Shown: piece by piece, positions 61,302 to 64,000 of the stretch
Numbering within the stretch: position 1 is the first letter of the stretch
Layout of the letters: each line of letters begins with the position of its first letter
Origin: Anaerococcus rubeinfantis
Lineage (GTDB): Bacteria; Bacillota; Clostridia; Tissierellales; Peptoniphilaceae
Length of the DNA: 64,000 nucleotides
Assembly: GCF_001487145.1 (NCBI RefSeq)
Contig: NZ_LN913016.1
Span: 124,001 to 188,000 of the forward strand
Direction of reading: 5' to 3'
Notes under the pieces: generated by a model
The model's input: only the letters and a program-made list of their open reading frames with translations
Told to the model about the DNA's origin: nothing
The model's database searches: none
Made by a program: the position numbers and the translations under genes

Positions 61302-61593
61302 TGCAGGAATGAGTAGTTCTTTAATGGCAAAAAAAGTATCAGAGTATTTTGTTTCAAATGGGACAGACATAAAAGTAGATGCTACAACAACAGCAAACTC
61401 TGAAGAAGTATTTGAAAATAAAGACTATGATATGATTTTAGTAAGCCCACAAGTGAGAATGCTATATGAAGAATATAAGGCAAAAGCGGTAGAAACTGGA
61501 AAAAAAATAGCTCAAGTAACTGTTGATGCATATTCACCAACATTAAATGGAGTGAAAAAAATGGCGGATTTAATATTATCGTCAAACATGTAA
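61276..61593 (+). CDS. PTS lactose/cellobiose-type EIIB component
   Basis: 105 residues from the ATG at 61276, after GGAGGGG. The phosphocysteine is Cys8 in LLCNAGMSSSLMAKK. The DYDMILVSPQVRMLYEEY segment (about 52-69) is typical of the cellobiose group. An upstream in-frame ATG at 61231 would place 15 extra residues before the beta strand and is unlikely. Confidence 0.93.
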   Translation: MKKVILLCNAGMSSSLMAKKVSEYFVSNGTDIKVDATTTANSEEVFENKDYDMILVSPQVRMLYEEYKAKAVETGKKIAQVTVDAYSPTLNGVKKMADLILSSNM

Positions 61594-61648
61594 TTATGAG
61601 TAAAAAATCAATTAAATTTATACAAATATTTAAAGTAGGAGATGTATT

Positions 61649-62923
61649 ATGTCAAATAAGTATTCCGTGACAGATGTAGTGTCTAAAAAAATAATGCCAG
61701 TAGCAGAGAAAATTGAAAATCAAAAACATATACAGGCGATAAAAAATGGAATGATAGCAATAACTCCAATTATAATTGTAGGATCAATTTTTTTGTTACC
61801 TATGGCTATAATGAATCTGTTAGGTGGAGGTGTATTTTACGATTTTATTTCGAAAAATATTGCTATATTAACTTACGGAGTTGATTTTACCATGGGGTTG
61901 CTATCACTGTATGCTACGTATTTCATTGCTAATAGTTTGGCTAAAAGTTATAAACTAAAGTCAAATCAAGTTGCAATTTCTTCTATAATAACTCACTTAA
62001 TTTTAACTAGTGTTATTAAAGATGGCAAGCTTGATATTGCTTATTTAGGTTCAGAAGGATTATTCACAGCTATTATTTCCTCAATTATCACTGTAGAGTT
62101 ATATAGATTTTGCGTAAATAAAAATTTATATATTAAATTACCAGATAGTGTACCGCAAATGGTAGGAGATAGTTTTTCTTCTTTAATACCAATTTTTATA
62201 ACTGCAGTTGTTGCTGTTATATTAAGCAGAGTAACTTTTTATTTAACTGGAAGTATTGTTCCTGAAGCCTTAATGAAAATGCTAGCACCAGCTGTTACAA
62301 GTATGGATTCACTCCCTGCTATGTTGATAATAATTTTTATAACACAGCTTTTTTGGTTTTTTGGCCTTCATGGACCATCTATTACATCATCTGTTTGGGC
62401 GCCTTTCGCAATTCAATACGGAGCAGCTAATGTGGCAGCATATGCAGCTGGTCAAGAAGTTAATCATATTTTTACGTTTGGTTTTTACTTCGCTATATTA
62501 TCAGTAACAGGATCGGGTTTAACTTTAGGATTAAATTTGATGATGTTAAAAGCAAAATCAGAAACATACAAATCAGTTGGTAAAGTAAGTTTAATTCCAT
62601 CTTTGTTTGGAATAAACGAACCATTAATTTTTGGTACCCCAATATTGTTAAATCCATTTATGTTTATACCATTTGTGTTTGGACCATTAATAATAACATT
62701 TATAACTTATTTTAGCATGTCTACAGGATTGGTAGGCAAACCAGTTGCTGAGCCACCAGGATTCCTTCCACCAGGAGTAGGTGCATTTATAATGACTCTA
62801 GACATAAAGTCAGTAATCTTAGTTGCTGTAAATTTAGTTGTTATGGCTTTGATTTATTATCCGTTTTTTAAAGCTATGGATAAAAATCAATTTAAAATAG
62901 AAAATCAACAAAAAAATTCATAA
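61649..62923 (+). CDS. PTS lactose/cellobiose-type EIIC membrane component
   Basis: 424 residues, about 10 membrane segments, EIIC of the lactose/cellobiose family. Motifs: HIQAIKNGMIAITPIIIVGS (about 29-48), FFGLHGPSITSSVWAPF (about 238-254) and GINEPLIFGTPILLNPF (about 319-335), the last holding the substrate-binding Glu. TAGGAG precedes the ATG. Sugar specificity is not decidable by eye; a GH4 6-phospho-glycosidase gene downstream suggests a beta- or alpha-glucoside. Confidence 0.94.
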   Translation: MSNKYSVTDVVSKKIMPVAEKIENQKHIQAIKNGMIAITPIIIVGSIFLLPMAIMNLLGGGVFYDFISKNIAILTYGVDFTMGLLSLYATYFIANSLAKSYKLKSNQVAISSIITHLILTSVIKDGKLDIAYLGSEGLFTAIISSIITVELYRFCVNKNLYIKLPDSVPQMVGDSFSSLIPIFITAVVAVILSRVTFYLTGSIVPEALMKMLAPAVTSMDSLPAMLIIIFITQLFWFFGLHGPSITSSVWAPFAIQYGAANVAAYAAGQEVNHIFTFGFYFAILSVTGSGLTLGLNLMMLKAKSETYKSVGKVSLIPSLFGINEPLIFGTPILLNPFMFIPFVFGPLIITFITYFSMSTGLVGKPVAEPPGFLPPGVGAFIMTLDIKSVILVAVNLVVMALIYYPFFKAMDKNQFKIENQQKNS

Positions 62924-63006
62924 TAATTTAACGATTTAGTAAAATAGATATTAGAAATTTTAAAATAATGATAATAATTTATAAAATTAATAATAAAGGA
63001 GAAGTA

Positions 63007-63606
63007 ATGTATAGTATTTGGTCAGAAACAAAAACAAAAAACGGATTTAATTCAGATGAGATAATATCATCAGTGCAAAAATCTATTAGAAGAAATATGG
63101 TGGAAGAAGCATGTCAGCATGCATATGAATTGTATATATCAGGTCCAATATTCTTAGACAAATTATGGAGAAGACTTTTAACTATTTCTGTTGAAGATAT
63201 TGGTTTTGGAAATTTGAATGCATCTGTAATTATTAATTCTCTTAATGAAATGAGAAAAAATTTTCCTTATGATGATGGGGATCAGCCTATTTACTTTATT
63301 CATGCTATAAGAGTTCTTTGTAGCAGTGAAAAAGATCGTTCAAGTGACTATTTAAAAAATATTATAATTAAAGAGGCTACAATGGGAAAATTGCCAGAGA
63401 TTATGGATGTTGCCTTAGATAAGCATACTAAGAAGGGACAAGAAATGGGAAGAGGCTCTTTACATTTCTTTGAAGAAGCAACAAAAGTTATACCACAATT
63501 GAAAGTAGACAATAATTATAGAGAAAGATATGGAGAAATTTTAAAAATATACGATAAAGAAAAGTATGCTGATAATTTATTTCCATTTAATAATACACAG
63601 TACTAA
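63007..63606 (+). CDS. Stand-alone MgsA/RarA C-terminal domain protein
   Basis: About 199 residues. The sequence SDEIISSVQKSIRRNMVEEA (about 16-35), LWRRLLTISVEDIGFGNLNA (about 55-74) and GSLHFFEEATKV matches the C-terminal tetramerisation region of MgsA/RarA, the AAA+ helicase-loader-like protein acting at stalled replication forks. There is no AAA+ ATPase domain. The ATG at 63007 follows AAAGGAG; an in-frame ATG at 62968 is less likely. It is the last gene of a PTS operon, an odd place for a replication-repair domain, so its role here is unknown. Confidence 0.75.
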   Translation: MYSIWSETKTKNGFNSDEIISSVQKSIRRNMVEEACQHAYELYISGPIFLDKLWRRLLTISVEDIGFGNLNASVIINSLNEMRKNFPYDDGDQPIYFIHAIRVLCSSEKDRSSDYLKNIIIKEATMGKLPEIMDVALDKHTKKGQEMGRGSLHFFEEATKVIPQLKVDNNYRERYGEILKIYDKEKYADNLFPFNNTQY

Positions 63607-63807
63607 ATAAAAAATGTAAAATAACATTAAATATTAAATTTGATAGATAATATATAACTGTGCAAAAAATATAATTAAAATTTAAACTAGTATGAAATTT
63701 TTACGGTAAAATTAAACTTATATTATAAATGACCTGCATAAAATTTAAAATTAAGAATATATTTAAAATGAATCAATATTGTAATTAATCAAATTTAATA
63801 TGTGTTC
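63607..63807. other. AT-rich non-coding gap
   Basis: About 200 bases of very AT-rich DNA between the PTS operon and the terminator at 63808. I see no reading frame, palindrome or RNA motif in it. Confidence 0.6.
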
Positions 63808-63842
63808 AAAAAAAGCGTGAATAATTTTATCCACGCTTTTTT
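63808..63842. terminator. Bidirectional terminator at the PTS operon end
   Basis: An A-tract with GCGTG (63808-63819) pairs with CACGC plus a T-tract (63832-63842), usable from both strands. It separates the PTS operon from the convergent glycosidase gene. Confidence 0.85.
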
Positions 63843-63853
63843 AAATTCTATTT

Positions 63854-64000
63854 TTAATTTAATTCTGGCCAATAATCTTTGTTTATTTTTATATAATCAT
63901 CAAGTAATTCTTTTGCCTTATCGAAATCATCAACAACTCTGTTTAATGTCAAAGCTTGAACTGCTTTTTGGTATGATCCCTCAAGGTTTGCATCAACTGT
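63854..64000 (-). CDS. GH4 family 6-phospho-glycosidase (partial, C-terminus only)
   Basis: The last 48 residues of a minus-strand gene entering from the right edge; the stop is at 63854-63856. The end (GSYQKAVQALTLNRVVDDFD and LLDDYIKINKDYWPELN) resembles the C-terminus of family 4 glycosidases, such as maltose-6-phosphate or 6-phospho-beta-glucosidases, which use NAD and manganese. It fits a PTS that delivers a phosphorylated disaccharide. The subtype cannot be set from this fragment. Confidence 0.65.
   Translation of the reverse strand, partial: TVDANLEGSYQKAVQALTLNRVVDDFDKAKELLDDYIKINKDYWPELN

Noticed and set aside
42872-63606. Recent horizontal transfer of the right-hand accessory clusters
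   Set aside because: These genes appear to favour TTA Leu codons more than the housekeeping block, but I could not compute codon usage, and no integrase, tRNA or direct repeats mark an island.

Overview
The window looks like the chromosome of a low-GC, Gram-positive anaerobe. AT-rich intergenic DNA, strong AGGAGG ribosome sites, many U-tailed hairpin terminators, Veg, CdaA/CdaR, AlsT, an AzgA-type purine permease, a probable PPi-type phosphofructokinase and a CBS-type pyrophosphatase together suggest a Clostridia/Tissierellia anaerobic coccus (Anaerococcus or Peptoniphilus-like). The genus is an inference. I saw no rRNA, tRNA, CRISPR array, transposase or prophage gene.

Region 1-12.4 kb: the 3' part of glycogen phosphorylase and a ZIP metal transporter, then a long co-directional housekeeping block: cdaA-cdaR (c-di-AMP), cca, tig, clpP, clpX, lon, engB. 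An internal terminator lies between clpX and lon. Region 12.5-19.7 kb: a NhaC-type antiporter, xpt and an AzgA-type purine permease on the minus strand, a thiamine-binding-like protein, a CNNM/CorC protein and a CBS-DRTGG pyrophosphatase. Region 19.7-23.1 kb: an aromatic amino acid operon, aroF-aroC-pheA. It is preceded by a phenylalanine-rich leader peptide and a terminator with a candidate antiterminator, which is the clearest regulatory system in the window. Region 23.2-31.6 kb: an alanine/sodium symporter, a DUF1858 protein, htpG with a CIRCE-like operator, an M18 aminopeptidase, veg, a small lipoprotein behind a 13-bp palindrome, a MATE pump and a pyridoxal kinase.

Region 31.8-42.6 kb: cardiolipin synthase, a YtrA-type GntR/ABC operon, a dCMP deaminase-UbiB-thioesterase-HD-like operon, phosphofructokinase, a structured repeat-like element, thyX-independent folA with a glutaredoxin, and transaldolase. 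Region 42.7-49.7 kb: a nucleoside salvage operon made of a BMP lipoprotein, ABC ATPase, two permeases, two tandem uridine-phosphorylase paralogues and a HutC-type GntR regulator, with a matching palindrome in its promoter region. Region 49.9-56.4 kb: an FCD-type GntR regulator divergent from a candidate acid-sugar pathway: MDR dehydrogenase, TRAP transporter, DUF1537 kinase and class II aldolase. Region 56.5-64 kb: an SdpI-like protein, alanine dehydrogenase, a Cof-type phosphatase, and a PRD-regulated lactose/cellobiose-type PTS operon ending in a stand-alone MgsA/RarA C-terminal domain protein. A convergent GH4 glycosidase gene enters from the right edge.

The right third reads as accessory sugar and nucleoside catabolism, with each cluster carrying its own regulator. 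The left two thirds is mostly conserved housekeeping. All calls come from reading the sequence; no database search was run.
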